This document shows positions 17,396-27,924 of a stretch of 64,000 nucleotides of DNA, one piece after another. Position numbers and translations under genes: made by a program. The notes under the pieces are model-generated. The model was not told the origin of the DNA. It did not search any database and saw only the letters and a list, made by a program, of their open reading frames with translations. Origin of the DNA: Limimaricola cinnabarinus LL-001 (lineage in GTDB: Bacteria > Pseudomonadota > Alphaproteobacteria > Rhodobacterales > Rhodobacteraceae); contig NZ_BATB01000002.1 in NCBI RefSeq assembly GCF_000466965.1, positions 62,001 to 126,000 on the forward strand. Direction: 5' to 3'. Numbering within the stretch: the first letter of the stretch is position 1; the number at the start of each line of letters is the position of its first letter.

Positions 17396-18526
17396 TCAGT
17401 AGACCACCACCGAACGGATGCTTTCGCCCGCATGCATGAGGTCGAAGCCCTTGTTGATCTCGTCGAGCTTGAGCTGATGCGTGATCATCGGGTCGATCTC
17501 GATCTTTCCCTCCATGTACCAGTCCACGATCTTGGGCACGTCGGTCCGCCCGCGCGCGCCGCCAAAGGCCGTGCCCTTCCAGGTGCGCCCGGTGACAAGC
17601 TGGAACGGCCGGGTCGAGATCTCGGCCCCCGCGGGCGCGACGCCGATCACCACCGAGACACCCCAGCCGCGATGCGACGATTCGAGCGCCTGGCGCATCA
17701 CCGTGACATTGCCGGTGCAATCGAAGGTGTAATCCGCGCCGCCGATCAGGTCGCCGCGCCGCTTGGTCATGTTCACCAGATGCGAGACGATGTCACCGTC
17801 GATCTCCTTGGGGTTCACGAAATGGGTCATGCCGAAGCGCTCGCCCCATTCCTTGCGGTCATTGTTGATGTCGACGCCGATGATCATGTCGGCACCCGCA
17901 AGCCTGAGCCCCTGGAGCACGTTGAGGCCGATGCCGCCCAGCCCGAACACCACCGCCGTGGAGCCGATCTCGACCTGCGCGGTGTTGATCACCGCACCGA
18001 CGCCGGTGGTGACGCCGCAGCCGATGTAGCAGATCTTGTCGAAGGGCGCGTCCTCGCGCACCTTGGCGAGCGCGATCTCGGGCAGGACCGTGTGGTTGGC
18101 GAAGGTTGAGCAGCCCATGTAATGCAGGATCGGGTCGCCATCGAGCGTCGAGAAGCGCGAAGTGCCGTCGGGCATCAGCCCTTGGCCTTGGGTGCCCCGA
18201 ATCGAGGTGCACAGATTGGTCTTCTGGCTCAGGCAGGAGGGGCACTGGCGGCATTCGGGGGTGTAGAGCGGGATCACGTGATCGCCGGGCTTGAGCGAGG
18301 TGACGCCCGCGCCGACCTCGACCACCACGCCCGCGCCCTCATGGCCCAAGATCGCGGGGAACAGCCCTTCAGGATCGGCGCCCGACAGGGTGAATTCGTC
18401 GGTGTGGCAGATGCCGGTGGCCTTGATCTCGAGGAGGACCTCGCCCGCCTTCGGGCCTTCGAGGTTGACCTCCATGATCTCGAGCGGCTTTCCGGCCTGA
18501 ACGGCGACGGCGGCACGTGTGCGCAT
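17396..18526 (-). CDS. adhC: S-(hydroxymethyl)glutathione dehydrogenase (class III alcohol dehydrogenase)
   Basis: The enzyme oxidises S-hydroxymethylglutathione with NAD to S-formylglutathione and also reduces S-nitrosoglutathione. The 376-residue protein has catalytic zinc ligands Cys40 and His62, structural zinc cysteines 92, 95, 98 and 106, the NAD motif [12 protein letters not shown] and the class III sequence [14 protein letters not shown]. FghA at 13.2-14.0 kb carries out the next step. It is also called flhA or frmA in related organisms. Confidence 0.96.
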   Translation of the reverse strand: MRTRAAVAVQAGKPLEIMEVNLEGPKAGEVLLEIKATGICHTDEFTLSGADPEGLFPAILGHEGAGVVVEVGAGVTSLKPGDHVIPLYTPECRQCPSCLSQKTNLCTSIRGTQGQGLMPDGTSRFSTLDGDPILHYMGCSTFANHTVLPEIALAKVREDAPFDKICYIGCGVTTGVGAVINTAQVEIGSTAVVFGLGGIGLNVLQGLRLAGADMIIGVDINNDRKEWGERFGMTHFVNPKEIDGDIVSHLVNMTKRRGDLIGGADYTFDCTGNVTVMRQALESSHRGWGVSVVIGVAPAGAEISTRPFQLVTGRTWKGTAFGGARGRTDVPKIVDWYMEGKIEIDPMITHQLKLDEINKGFDLMHAGESIRSVVVY

Positions 18527-18654
18527 GGGATGATCTCCGTTTTGGGGCGCGCCGCACTCCGGCGCGCTTTGGCGGGCAGGGTCGCGGAAACCGGCACGGA
18601 GATCAATGGCGCAGCCTCTTGTGCCGTCGCGCGCGACGGGTCAGGGTCCGGATC

Positions 18655-18942
18655 ATGCGATACCTCATCCTGCCCCTTCTTCTGGCCGCCTGCGCGCCCT
18701 TGGCGCAGCCCCCCGGCCCCACGCCCCCGCCGGCGTCCAGCCCCGCCGATCCGGGCCGCTGCGGCGCGGCCGAGCGGCAGCGGCTCCTCGGCGCGCCGGT
18801 CACGGCACTGGAGCGCGAGCTGATCCTTGGACAGGTGCGGGTGATCCGCCCCGATGATCTGGTGACGATGGATTTCCGCGAGGATCGGATCAATTTCGAG
18901 ATCGACGCTTCGGAGAGGATCGCGCGGATCTATTGCGGCTGA
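18655..18942 (+). CDS. Lipoprotein with a peptidase-inhibitor I78-like domain
   Basis: A 95-residue protein with a short lipoprotein signal (LLLAAC, lipid Cys13), a Pro-rich spacer and a domain resembling the I78 elastase-inhibitor family: RLLGAPVTALE, VRVIRPDDLVTMDF and DRINFEIDASERIARIYCG. Its likely place is the periplasmic face of a membrane, where it may inhibit serine proteases. The in-frame ATG at 18517 lies in the divergent adhC promoter region and would hide the signal, so the internal ATG is preferred. Confidence 0.78.
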   Translation: MRYLILPLLLAACAPLAQPPGPTPPPASSPADPGRCGAAERQRLLGAPVTALERELILGQVRVIRPDDLVTMDFREDRINFEIDASERIARIYCG

Positions 18943-19256
18943 TCCCATCGGGCCGGGAGGGGGCCGAATAGGGCCAGACCGGCATTCCGAACGGAATCCG
19001 GCCCGGACGCGGTCATGCCGCGCCCGGGCCGTAGAAGTTCGCGAACAGGCCCCGCCCCGTCGTGGATCAGGTGGGGGCTTTTATCACCGCGATGAGGCGG
19101 GTTGCCTGCCGCTGAACCCATTGTGACAGCGAGTCGCGGCGCGGATGCGGTCGGGCGCGGCCAATGCGGCGACGTTTTCGCGGCATTCGCGTGGCGCGGG
19201 CGTCGGCAAAGCCCCCGAGCCTTGAAATGCCGCCCCGCGCGCGTAACTCTGAAGAC
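18943..19256 (+). other. Intergenic stretch with GC-rich dyads, no gene seen
   Basis: No convincing coding frame is present between the I78-like lipoprotein and the DUF2794 gene. A hairpin (CCGG, bulged C, ATTCCG pairing with CGGAATCCGG) lies at 18979-19001. A weaker GCCCC...GGGGGC pairing followed by TTTT at about 19048-19082 could be a terminator for the lipoprotein gene. The rest shows nothing recognisable. Confidence 0.4.
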
Positions 19257-19598
19257 ATGACGCTTCAGCCCCCCACGCCGTTTCCGGGCCGCCTGCCCGA
19301 GCAGGTCGCCTTCCATCGCACAGAGTTGGGGCCGATCCTGTCGGTCTATGGGCGCATGGTCGCCGCTGGCGAATGGCGCGACTACGCGATCTCCTCCTTG
19401 CGCGACATGGCCGTGTTCTCGGTGTTTCGCCGCACCGCCGAGACGCCGCTCTATCGCATCGAGAAACGCCCCAAGCTGCGGCAGCGGCAGGGGCAGTTTG
19501 CGGTATTCGGCCCCGAAGGGCAGGTGCTGCGGCGCGGCGACGACCTCGCGCAGGTGCTCAAGGTCTTTGACGCGCGCCGCTTCAGGGTGATCGAGTGA
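19257..19598 (+). CDS. DUF2794 family protein
   Basis: This 113-residue protein is a typical DUF2794 member: FHRTELGPILSVYGRMVAAGEWRDY-type beginning, then RDMAVFSVFRR and PLYRIEKRPKLRQRQGQ. The family is restricted to alphaproteobacteria and has no assigned function. The start reads MTLQPPTPFPG. It converges on the NlpC/P60 gene with only 3 bp between the stops. Confidence 0.85.
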   Translation: MTLQPPTPFPGRLPEQVAFHRTELGPILSVYGRMVAAGEWRDYAISSLRDMAVFSVFRRTAETPLYRIEKRPKLRQRQGQFAVFGPEGQVLRRGDDLAQVLKVFDARRFRVIE

Positions 19599-19601
19599 GC
19601 G

Positions 19602-20417
19602 TCACAGCCTGCGGCGATGCGTCACCGGCCCGCCGCCCTGCGCCTCGATTCTGAGCACCGCCTTTTTCGCATCCTCGTAGGTCACGGCCATGGCGTGCCC
19701 GTTGGCGTGGATGATGGTGTCGGGGTCCACGAGCATCGCCACATGCCCCTTCCAGAACCACAGGTCACCGCGTTGCGGCGGCTCGTTCGCGGCATCGCGA
19801 CCTAGGCCCTGCTGCAGGTCGCTGTCGCCCGGACAGGCCACGCCGCAGGCCAGCAGCGCCGCCTGCACCAGCCCGGAGCAATCGATGCCGAGCCGCGAAT
19901 TGCCCCCCCACAGATAGGGCGTGCCGAAGAACATCTGCGCCACCGTCACCGGGTCCGAGAAGGGGCGGTCGATCTCGCGCAGATGCTTCTTGGGAATGAA
20001 ACCCTCGGGCGTCTCGAACAGGGCCTTCAGCTCGTGCAGCACGGTGATCCGGCTGCCGAAGCTCAGATGCGCGAGGTCGCGCGACTTGATGCTCTCCTCG
20101 GCATAGAGATGGGTGGCCGGGGTGGCGACGATGTGGGTCGCGGCACGCGGCGCACCGAGGCCCGCCTCATTGACATAGCCGCAATAGCCGTCGCGCGCGG
20201 CGCGGATGAAGGCCCGGCCATCGCGCCGCTCGAACAAATCGACGCCCTCGCCCATGAGAAGCTGCCGGTCGCGCGCCTCGTCCGGCGCAGCCAGCAGGTC
20301 GAGTACCGACCGCGTCACCCGCGCGCCTTCGCCCGACACGTAACGCTCGGCCGTGATCTTGCCCGCCAGCTCCAGCGCGGCGACGCGGCCATTGGCCGGG
20401 GTCAGGCGGCGATCCAT
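19602..20417 (-). CDS. NlpC/P60 family cysteine peptidase with SH3-type domains
   Basis: A 271-residue peptidoglycan hydrolase. Bacterial SH3-like domains occupy about residues 20-145, followed by an NlpC/P60 domain with the catalytic Cys180 in LGIDCSGLVQAAL and His in KGHVAMLVD. The closest described type is dipeptidyl-peptidase VI (gamma-D-glutamyl-L-diamino acid peptidase), used in cell-wall peptide recycling. No signal peptide is seen, consistent with a cytosolic recycling role. It follows pepA directly (5 bp between pepA stop and this ATG), so wall peptides and free dipeptides may be handled by one operon. Confidence 0.9.
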   Translation of the reverse strand: MDRRLTPANGRVAALELAGKITAERYVSGEGARVTRSVLDLLAAPDEARDRQLLMGEGVDLFERRDGRAFIRAARDGYCGYVNEAGLGAPRAATHIVATPATHLYAEESIKSRDLAHLSFGSRITVLHELKALFETPEGFIPKKHLREIDRPFSDPVTVAQMFFGTPYLWGGNSRLGIDCSGLVQAALLACGVACPGDSDLQQGLGRDAANEPPQRGDLWFWKGHVAMLVDPDTIIHANGHAMAVTYEDAKKAVLRIEAQGGGPVTHRRRL

Positions 20418-20422
20418 GGCAC

Positions 20423-21815
20423 TCACTCCAGATCCAGCAGCTCGGGCATCGCCTCCAGCAGCGCCCGCGCGCCCATGCCGACGCCGCCCTTGGGCCGCGC
20501 CGGGGCGGGTTTGGCGTTCCAGCCATAGATGTCGAAATGCACGTAGCGCGTGCCCTCGGCAAAGCGGCGCAGGAACAGTGCCGCCGTGATCGACCCTGCC
20601 ATGCCGCCTGATGGCGCGTTGTCGAGATCGGCGATGCCTGGCTCGATCATCGGCTCGTAGGGGGCGTGGAACGGCATGCGCCAGACCGGGTCGGCCACCC
20701 GCGCCGCCGCCCGCCCGATCGCTGCCGCGTCGGCATCGGCATCCGTGTAGAACGGCGAGAGGTCGGGGCCCACCGCCACCCGCGCCGCGCCGGTGAGCGT
20801 CGCCATGGAGATCATCAGATCGGGGCTTTCCTCGGCCCCCAGCGCCAGCGCGTCGGCCAGCACCAGCCGGCCTTCGGCGTCGGTGTTGTTGTTCTCGACC
20901 GTGAGCCCCTTGCGGGAGGCGAGGATGTCGCCGGGACGGAACGCAGTGGCCGAAACCGAGTTCTCGACCGCCGGGATCAGCACGCGCAGCCGGATCTTCA
21001 GCCCCAGCGCCATGATCATCTGCGCCAGCCCCAGCACCGTCGCCGCGCCGCCCATGTCCTTCTTCATCAGCCCCATGGAGGCGCCGGGCTTGAGGTTGAG
21101 CCCGCCGGTGTCGAAGCACACCCCCTTGCCCACCAGCGTCAGCTCGGGCCCTGATCGCCCCAGCGCAGATCGACGAGACGCGGCGCGCGGTCGGCAGCGG
21201 CGGCGCGGCCGACCGTATGGATCAGCGGCAGGTTGCCCGCCAGAAGCTCATCTCCCTTCGTCACGGTCATGCGCGCGCCAAAACGTTCGGCCAGATCGGC
21301 GGCGGCGGCTTCGAGATCGGTGGGCCCCATGTCGGAGGCCGGCGTGTTGATCAGGTCGCGGGTCAGCGCCTCGCCCGCCGCGATGATGCGCAGCCGTTCG
21401 GCATCGACGCCCTTCGGCGCCACCAGCCGCGCTTGGCCGTGCTCTGGCTGGCATAGCGGTCGAAGCGGTAGCTCTCCAGAAGCCAGCCCAGCGCGGTCTC
21501 GTGCGCGAGGTCAGGATCAGTGGCTGGGTCGAGCGCATAGGTGCCCTCCGGCAGCTTCGATGCGGCGGAGGCGGCGATGAAACGTCCGCGCGCGCGAGCC
21601 TTGTCGTCGCCCAGGCCCACCAGCGCGCCCCAAAGCCCGCCGGAGGCGTCGGGCAGCGCCAGCACCGCACCCGGCCCGGCCCTGAACCCCTGCGCCCGCG
21701 CCCAGGCCTGCGCGACCTGCGGCAGATCGCCGAGCGCGGCGTCGAGGCCGTCTGGCGTCACGAGGCGCAAGGTTAGGGCATCGGTGCCGGGGGCGGCGAA
21801 ATCGGGTGTCGGCAT
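20423..21815 (-). CDS. pepA: Leucyl aminopeptidase (M17), interrupted by two one-base deletions
   Basis: M17 cytosol aminopeptidase releases N-terminal residues using two metal ions. The gene is read in three frames: residues from MPTPDFAAPGTD to YASQSTAK, then RLVAPKGVDAERL to DLRWGDQGP, then ELTLVGKGVCFDTGGLNLK to the end. One missing base near 21431 and one near 21145 account for both switches, and 1393 + 2 bases is exactly 465 codons. The metal/active-site blocks GKGVCFDTGGLNLKPG, NTDAEGRLVLADAL and the earlier DLINTPASDMGP are intact. Sequencing error is the likeliest cause; as written the enzyme would be truncated. Confidence 0.85.
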
Positions 21816-21913
21816 GGCTGTGGCTCCTCGGGGCGGGCGTCGGGGCGGGCGATCTCCGCACGCATCGGGGCGAGACTAGCCGCCGCCGCCGCCGCCGCAA
21901 CCCGGATCGCGCG

Positions 21914-22303
21914 TCAGCCCGAGCGGCGAAGCGCGCCCAGCGCCCCGGCGCCGCAACGCCCCAGCCGCGCCACCGTCGCCCCGAGCGCCGCCGCGTCGCC
22001 ACGCTTGGCGCAATCCTCGACGCTGGCCGCGACCCGCGCCATCTCCGACAAGCCGAGCCGCGTGGCCAATCGGCGCAGACCGCGCGCATCGGCGCGCAGC
22101 CGCCCGAAGGCGCAGGCCGACAGATGTGCCTCGAGCCGGGTCAGCCGGGCCGAAAGCTCGGCCGAGGGAGGCACGCCGCGCCGATGCGCCGCGCCCAGCA
22201 TGGTGAGCAGGCGGGCCCGCAGCAACGCCTCGGCGGGCGGCTCGGGAAGCGGCATCATCGGCACGATGGCCTGCGGATCGGGGCATGTGTCAGCAAAGGT
22301 CAT
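21914..22303 (-). CDS. Hypothetical protein, possibly helical and cysteine-containing
   Basis: I do not recognise this 129-residue protein. It starts MTFADTCPDPQAIV and is rich in Ala, Leu and Arg with predicted helices (EALLRARLLTMLGAAHRRG, LSARLTRLEAHLSACAFGRL). It is divergent from the carbonic anhydrase gene across 113 bp and lies upstream of pepA on the same strand, separated by 98 bp. The coding bias looks real, but confidence is moderate because high-GC DNA produces false frames. Confidence 0.55.
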   Translation of the reverse strand: MTFADTCPDPQAIVPMMPLPEPPAEALLRARLLTMLGAAHRRGVPPSAELSARLTRLEAHLSACAFGRLRADARGLRRLATRLGLSEMARVAASVEDCAKRGDAAALGATVARLGRCGAGALGALRRSG

Positions 22304-22416
22304 GACCGCATCTTTCGCCTCGATAGGTTCCGAAACCGTTGCGCTCGCACCGAGATATGTCTCGAATCTTCTCACAATTCCGCTTATCTGCGGCGGGACG
22401 ACGCATGGAGAGCCAC

Positions 22417-23064
22417 ATGACCATCGCCAGACCCCTCCCCGACTATCTCGTAAAGCGCTATCACGGCTGGAAGGCCACCTCCTACGCGGAGAACAGCGCC
22501 TGGTACCGCAAGCTTGCCGATGATGGCCAGCATCCGCGCGCCATGGTGATCTCGTGCTGCGACAGCCGGGTGCATGTCACCTCGATCTTCGGCGCCGATC
22601 CGGGCGAATTCTTCATTCACCGCAACATCGCCAACCTCGTGCCGCCCTATGCCCCCGACGGCAATCAGCACGGCACCTCGGCGGCGATCGAATACGCGGT
22701 GACCGCGCTCAAGGTGCCGCATCTCATCGTGATCGGCCATTCGAGCTGCGGCGGCGTGCGCGGCTGCTTCGACATGTGCGAGGGCCACGCCCCGGCGCTC
22801 GAGGAGAAGTCGAGCTTCGTCGGCCGCTGGATGGACCTACTGCGCCCCGGCTATGCGCGGCTGCCCGAGGGCACCGAAGCCGAGCGCGTCGCGGCGCTGG
22901 AAAAGCAGGCGGTGCTGGTCTCGCTCGAGAACCTGATGAGCTTTCCCTACGTGAAGGAGGCGGTCGAGGAGGGCAAGCTGACGCTGCACGGGCTCTGGAC
23001 CGACATCGGCGCAGGCGGGCTCGAATGCTACGATTCCGATCGCGGCGATTTCGTCCCGGTCTGA
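22417..23064 (+). CDS. Beta-class carbonic anhydrase
   Basis: Zinc enzyme interconverting CO2 and bicarbonate. The 215-residue protein has the ligands Cys47, Asp49 and Arg51 in CCDSR, and His108 and Cys111 in GHSSCGG. The ATG at 22417 is preferred to the in-frame ATG at 22405 because GGAG lies 6 bases before it. The last 37 bases overlap the 3' end of the convergent AbrB-type gene. Confidence 0.95.
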   Translation: MTIARPLPDYLVKRYHGWKATSYAENSAWYRKLADDGQHPRAMVISCCDSRVHVTSIFGADPGEFFIHRNIANLVPPYAPDGNQHGTSAAIEYAVTALKVPHLIVIGHSSCGGVRGCFDMCEGHAPALEEKSSFVGRWMDLLRPGYARLPEGTEAERVAALEKQAVLVSLENLMSFPYVKEAVEEGKLTLHGLWTDIGAGGLECYDSDRGDFVPV

Positions 23065-24134
23065 TCTCTTTCCGATCTGGGCCGCGTCAGCCGGAACACC
23101 GGTTGCGCGGCAAAGATCACCAGCATGATCCGCACCAGATGCAGGACCGAAACATAGGCCACGTCCTGCCCCATCGCCAAAGCCAGCAGGCTCATCTCGG
23201 TGAGCCCGCCGGGTGAATACCCCAGAAAGCTGAGCGATAGCGGCAGGCCGGTGATCGCGGTAAGACCTGTGGCGAAGGCCACCGCCACCGCGATCATCGC
23301 CACCGACGACAACGCGCCGAGCGACAGGTCGCGTCCGATCTGCCGGGCGCTGACCCCGATGAAGCGGCAGCCGATCACCGTGCCGATCACCAGCTGTGCC
23401 ACGACGATCAGAAACCCCGGCGGCGCCACGGTGACGAGCCCGGCGAGATGCAGCGCGCCGCTGAGCAGCATCGGTCCGGTGATCTGCGGCGCGGGCAGGC
23501 GCAGCGCGCCGCCCAGCGGTACGCCCGCTACCGCCGCGGCTCCCAGAAGCGTCCAGTCGAGCAGCGACAGCGCCGAGGCCGCGGTGCCGCGCGCCACCTC
23601 GCCCGAGCTGACATCGAGCGCGTAGCCATAGAACAGCACCACGAAGAGGATGACGAGCAGCACCCGCGCGGCATGGGCCAGCGCGATGCGCTTTTCGTTG
23701 CCGCCCGCCGCGCCGCCGAGGATCAGCATGTCGTTGAGCCCGCCCGGCATCGCCGAGAAGAATGCGGTGACCGGGTCGTAGCGCCCGATCCGGCGATAGA
23801 CCGCGTAGGAAACCAGCGCCGTCACGGCGAGGAACGGCAGCAAAAGCGCGAAGCTCGCGGCGTAGCGCGACGCGGCGGAGAACATCTCGGGCCGCATCGC
23901 CGAGCCGAGCATCACCCCGATCACCGGGATCACCAGCGGGCGAAGCCGGTCCGGTCCGCGCACCGGAAGCGCGAGTACCGCCGCCAGCGTGTTGCCAATC
24001 ATCGGCCCCAGCATCCAAGGCAGCGGCATGCCCGCGACGCTGGCGAGCCAGCCCGACAGCGCACCGATGACCAAGGCGAAGACGGCGCGGCGCCCCGGCA
24101 CGAGGCCGCGCAGATACATGACGACATCATCCAT
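23028..24134 (-). CDS. AbrB family membrane protein
   Basis: A 368-residue, very hydrophobic protein with about ten membrane segments in two repeats. Each repeat contains a MPLPWMLGPMIGN / APQITGPMLLSGA-like block followed by a SAMPGGLNDM / YSPGGLTEM-like loop, the hallmark of the AbrB-type (ammonia monooxygenase-like) membrane family. Members are putative transporters or regulators; AbrB of Paenarthrobacter was linked to ammonia monooxygenase only by name. The substrate is unknown. It converges on the carbonic anhydrase gene with a 37-bp overlap. Confidence 0.85.
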   Translation of the reverse strand: MDDVVMYLRGLVPGRRAVFALVIGALSGWLASVAGMPLPWMLGPMIGNTLAAVLALPVRGPDRLRPLVIPVIGVMLGSAMRPEMFSAASRYAASFALLLPFLAVTALVSYAVYRRIGRYDPVTAFFSAMPGGLNDMLILGGAAGGNEKRIALAHAARVLLVILFVVLFYGYALDVSSGEVARGTAASALSLLDWTLLGAAAVAGVPLGGALRLPAPQITGPMLLSGALHLAGLVTVAPPGFLIVVAQLVIGTVIGCRFIGVSARQIGRDLSLGALSSVAMIAVAVAFATGLTAITGLPLSLSFLGYSPGGLTEMSLLALAMGQDVAYVSVLHLVRIMLVIFAAQPVFRLTRPRSERDQTGTKSPRSES

Positions 24135-24175
24135 ACCGCCTGCTTAACGTCGCGGCGGGTGGAGGTGTAGGGGGA

Positions 24176-25048
24176 TCAGCGGTGCAATTGGCGCTGCCGC
24201 TCGGCATATCGCGCGCGATCGGCGTCGCTCCGCTCGTCGATGCAGCCGGGGCAGGAGATGCCCTCCACATAGGCCGGGTCCTGCATCGCCCGCGGCGAGA
24301 CCGGCATCCGACAGGCGCGGCACAGCACGTGGGAGCCGGGCTCCAACCCATGCCCCACCGCGACCCGCTCGTCGAAGACGAAGCATTCGCCGCGCCACAG
24401 GCTCTGCTCGGCGGGCACTTCTTCGAGGTATTTCAGGATGCCGCCCTTGAGGTGAAAGACATCCTCCACCCCTTGCGCCTTGAGAAACGAGGTCGATTTC
24501 TCGCAGCGGATGCCGCCCGTGCAGAACATGGCGATGCGCTTGCCCGCCAGCGCCTCTCGGTTGGCCTCCCACCAGTCGGGAAACTCACGAAAGCTCGCGG
24601 TGCCGGGATCCACAGCGCCCTCGAAGCTGCCCACTGCGACCTCATAGCCGTTGCGGGTGTCGATCACCGCGACATCGGGGGCTGAGATCAGTGCGTTCCA
24701 CTCGGCGGGATCGACATGGGTGCCGACCTGCCCCAACGGATCGACGCCGGGTTGGCCCATGGTGACGATCTCGCGCTTGAGCCGGACCTTGAGACGGCGG
24801 AAGGGCGCGGCCTCGGCGGTGCTCTCCTTCCATTCCAGCCCGGCGAATCCAGGCCAGCCGCGCAGATGCGCGATGAGATCGAGGATCGCGTCGCGGTCTT
24901 CGGCGGCGACGGTGCCGTTGACCCCCTCGTGGGCGAGGATCAGCGTGCCGCGAATCCCGCGCTCGGCGCAGAAATCGAACAGCGCCGCACGATGCGTGTC
25001 GGCATCCGCGAGCGGGGCGAAGTGATACAGGGCGGCGACGGTGAACAT
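24176..25048 (-). CDS. trhO: tRNA uridine(34) hydroxylase
   Basis: TrhO (YceA) hydroxylates U34 of certain tRNAs, an early step towards cmo5U/mo5U wobble modification, using oxygen. This 290-residue protein has an N-terminal ferredoxin-like domain, a rhodanese domain (about residues 120-220) with the catalytic Cys176 in [12 protein letters not shown], and a C-terminal Cys pair-of-pairs (CRAC and CPGC) that may bind zinc. The start reads [10 protein letters not shown]; longer ORF starts upstream lack conservation. selD lies 118 bp upstream on the same strand. Confidence 0.93.
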   Translation of the reverse strand: MFTVAALYHFAPLADADTHRAALFDFCAERGIRGTLILAHEGVNGTVAAEDRDAILDLIAHLRGWPGFAGLEWKESTAEAAPFRRLKVRLKREIVTMGQPGVDPLGQVGTHVDPAEWNALISAPDVAVIDTRNGYEVAVGSFEGAVDPGTASFREFPDWWEANREALAGKRIAMFCTGGIRCEKSTSFLKAQGVEDVFHLKGGILKYLEEVPAEQSLWRGECFVFDERVAVGHGLEPGSHVLCRACRMPVSPRAMQDPAYVEGISCPGCIDERSDADRARYAERQRQLHR

Positions 25049-25166
25049 GGCGCGAGGGCTTAGGCCGCAAGCCCGGCAGGCGCAAGACACCCGCCCATCG
25101 GGGCACGGGCCTTGGCTACTTTTCTCCGAAAATACTGATTCCGGGGCCGCGGCCCGGCGCATCGCT

Positions 25167-27320
25167 TTAAATGAGGCGCAGCCCCGCCCCCTTGACCATC
25201 CGCCCGACCACCGCCGCCGGGTAGCCCGCGGCCCGCAACTCCGCCAGCAGCCGCTCGGCGTCCTGTTCGGCAACAGCGGCGAGCAGCCCACCCGCCGTCT
25301 GCGGGTCGAACATCAGATCGGTGCGCGGCCCGCCCGCGCCCGTGATCACCGCACCTGCCCCAGACAGGTTGTCGGCAAACAGTGTCGAGCGCGTGCCCGC
25401 CTCGGCCAGGTCCAGCGCGCCCGGCATCAAGGGCACGTCGGCCACACGCAACTCGGCGCCGCAGCCCGACGCCTCGCAGATGCCTGACAGATGCCCCGCG
25501 AGGCCGAAGCCGGTCACGTCGGTCATCGCTTGCGCGCCCTTCAGGATCGCAGAGGCGCGTCCCTGGTCCTGCCGCATCGCGTCCCAAGCCTCCGCCACGG
25601 CCCGGCCCGGCGCCGCGCGCGCCATCTCGGCGGCCATGATCGTGCCCGAGCCGATCGGCTTGGTGAGGATCAGCACCGCGCCGGGCCTGGCCCCGCCGAG
25701 CGTCACGGGATCATCCTCGCAGATCCCCGTCACGGTGAAGCCCACCGTCAGTTCGGAGCCGAGCGAGCTGTGACCGCCAAGGATATGCGCACCCGCCGCG
25801 TCCATCACCTCGCGCGCCGCGCCCATGATCTCGACCATGGTCCGGCGCTGCATCTCGGCGCTCATGCGCGGCAGGATCAGGCTCACCGTCGCGGCCTGCG
25901 GCTTGGCGCCCATGGCCCAGATATCGCCAAGCGCGTGGATCGCCGCGATGCGGGTCATCAGGTCGGGGTCCTCGACGAAGCTGCGCAGATGGTCGGTCGA
26001 GATCACCTGCCGCAGGCCGCCGGTGACGATGAGGCCGGCGTCGTCGCCGGGCAGTGGCAGCACGTCGGCACGGGTGCGCGTGGGCAGCCCCGCCAGCGCC
26101 TCGCCCAGCGCGCCGCGCCCGACCTTGGCGCCGCAACCGCCGCACATCGGCTTGTCCCCCAGCGCTTCGACCACGCCCTCGGCCAACGGCTCGGGCAGCT
26201 TGGGCGTCGCCATCTCGGGCAGATCCGAGAGCTTGCCCATGAAGCGCCGGTCGATTCGGTCCTTCCAGCGCCACAAAAGCGGATGGGCCACCGCGCGGCC
26301 CCATTTCTCGGCCATGGCCGATTTGCCGCCCAGCGAGACGAGCTTGAGGTAATCCTCCTGCGGGCAATAGTCGCGCATCGCGCCACCCGACAGCGCCGCG
26401 CGCAGATTGTCGAAGAGCACCGGCGCCTGCCGTACCGCGAAGACCCCGGCCTTGGAGCGGGGCGTCTCGGTCATGTGGGCGCAATCGCCCACCGCGAAGA
26501 CGTGCCGCGCGCTGGTTTCCAGCGTCGGCGCGACATCGACGAAGCCATCCGTGGTCGCCAGCCCGGTATCGGCGAGCCAGACCTGCGGCCGCGCCCCCGC
26601 CGCGCCGATGGTGAAGTCCGAAGCCACCTCGCGCCCGTCGTCGAGCAGCACGCGGTCGGCCTCGATCCGCGCCACCCCGGCCGCTTCGATCGCCGTGACC
26701 CCGAGCGCGCTCATCCGGGTCCGGACGATCCGGCGGGCGCTGTCCGAGGCCCCGGCCAACAGCCTGTCCTTGTCGATCACCGTCACGGTCGCGGCGCGGT
26801 GGCGCAGCCCATGCGCCGCCGCCATCGCCAGCTCGGCCCCCGCCACGCCGCCGCCGATCACCGCGACGCGCGCCGGGCCTTCGCCCGCGCGGAATTCCCC
26901 CCAGGCGCGGGCGAGCAGGCCCAGCGGCTTGGCCGGGACGCCGTGTTCGGCAAAACCCTCGACCTGCGGCATCCGGCTGGTCACGCCGACATCGAGCGAG
27001 GCCGCGTCGAAGCCGATGCGCCGCGCGCCCACGATTACCTCGCGCAGCGCAAGGTCGATCGCCTCCGCCCGCCCGAGGATCAGCCGCGCACCGGCAAAGC
27101 GCGCCAGCCGCACGAGGTCGATCTGCAGGATGTCGGCGTCGTAATGGCCAGCGACATGGCCCGGCAGCATCCCCGAATAGGCGGTGAGCGGGCCGGGATC
27201 GATCAGCGTGACACGCACGCCGGGCAGTGGATTCATGCCCCAGCGCTTCAGCACCAGCGCGTGGGAGTGACCGCCGCCGATGAGCACGAGGTCGCGGGTC
27301 AGGGGGATGAGAGGCGTCAT
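25167..27320 (-). CDS. selD: Selenide, water dikinase fused to an N-terminal FAD-dependent oxidoreductase domain
   Basis: The 717-residue fusion begins with a pyridine-nucleotide/FAD domain (about residues 1-370: [32 protein letters not shown] and [10 protein letters not shown]). It ends with SelD (about 385-717), which makes selenophosphate from selenide and ATP. The SelD catalytic residues are Cys396 and Lys399 in CGGCGAK, and [14 protein letters not shown] and [13 protein letters not shown] are conserved. The NDH-like fusion is known in several bacteria and may reduce selenium for the kinase. No selA or selB is in view. The selenophosphate user here is MnmH/SelU at 51.2-52.3 kb. Confidence 0.94.
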   Translation of the reverse strand: MTPLIPLTRDLVLIGGGHSHALVLKRWGMNPLPGVRVTLIDPGPLTAYSGMLPGHVAGHYDADILQIDLVRLARFAGARLILGRAEAIDLALREVIVGARRIGFDAASLDVGVTSRMPQVEGFAEHGVPAKPLGLLARAWGEFRAGEGPARVAVIGGGVAGAELAMAAAHGLRHRAATVTVIDKDRLLAGASDSARRIVRTRMSALGVTAIEAAGVARIEADRVLLDDGREVASDFTIGAAGARPQVWLADTGLATTDGFVDVAPTLETSARHVFAVGDCAHMTETPRSKAGVFAVRQAPVLFDNLRAALSGGAMRDYCPQEDYLKLVSLGGKSAMAEKWGRAVAHPLLWRWKDRIDRRFMGKLSDLPEMATPKLPEPLAEGVVEALGDKPMCGGCGAKVGRGALGEALAGLPTRTRADVLPLPGDDAGLIVTGGLRQVISTDHLRSFVEDPDLMTRIAAIHALGDIWAMGAKPQAATVSLILPRMSAEMQRRTMVEIMGAAREVMDAAGAHILGGHSSLGSELTVGFTVTGICEDDPVTLGGARPGAVLILTKPIGSGTIMAAEMARAAPGRAVAEAWDAMRQDQGRASAILKGAQAMTDVTGFGLAGHLSGICEASGCGAELRVADVPLMPGALDLAEAGTRSTLFADNLSGAGAVITGAGGPRTDLMFDPQTAGGLLAAVAEQDAERLLAELRAAGYPAAVVGRMVKGAGLRLI

Positions 27321-27369
27321 GCGCGCAGACCTATCGCGGCGCCGCGCGCCGTGCCAGTGGAAGCCACGG

Positions 27370-27924
27370 TCACGGCACCAGCCAACTGCCCTGCCAGCCC
27401 TCCTCTCGCTCGAACCGCGCGCGACGATGGATGTCACCGATATGCAGCGCCTCGATCCGCAGGATCCGCGCGCGCAGCACGGCAAAGCGCGCCGGGCGTG
27501 GATTGGGATGCCATGCATCGGCGGCGGCGATCGGCGTGCCGGGCGGCGGCACCGTGCCGTATTGGCTGCGCGCGGCTTCCGGGACCTGCTCCCACAGCGC
27601 CTTTTCCTGCTCATGCGGCAGGCGGATCACATGCGCGCGCATCCGCACCTGAAGCGACGCCTCCGCATCCCAGAACTGCAGCATGGCGCGCGGCCCGTCG
27701 GTAAGCTGCAGCACCTTGGCCGCGTCGGCGTCGGAATGCACGTCGAGCGTCCAGTCCCCGGCGTCGAAGCCGCGCAGCACCATGCTGCGCGCCGAGGGCC
27801 AGCCTTGGGCGTCGCGCGTGGCCAGCACCGGCAGCCGCGACGCCGCGTCCTTGTCCGTCAGCCCCGCCATGATGCGCACGCGCACCAGATCCAGCAGCCC
27901 CGCAAGCGTCGTGATGTCACTCAT
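27370..27924 (-). CDS. Pyridoxamine 5'-phosphate oxidase family flavoprotein
   Basis: A 184-residue split-barrel protein resembling PNPOx: VLATRDAQGWPSARSMVLRGFD near the FMN site, then VHSDADAAKVLQL and a C-terminal region. It lacks clear PLP-site motifs of canonical PdxH, so substrate and true PdxH activity are unproven. It is the last gene of the ABC-AttH operon: its start overlaps the AttH stop by eight bases. selD follows after 49 bp. Confidence 0.8.
   Translation of the reverse strand: MSDITTLAGLLDLVRVRIMAGLTDKDAASRLPVLATRDAQGWPSARSMVLRGFDAGDWTLDVHSDADAAKVLQLTDGPRAMLQFWDAEASLQVRMRAHVIRLPHEQEKALWEQVPEAARSQYGTVPPPGTPIAAADAWHPNPRPARFAVLRARILRIEALHIGDIHRRARFEREEGWQGSWLVP

Noticed and set aside
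25491-27704. Plus ORF of 737 codons antisense to selD
   Set aside because: Antisense shadow of a clearly coding fusion gene; its sequence is Arg/His/Pro/Gly rich without domains.
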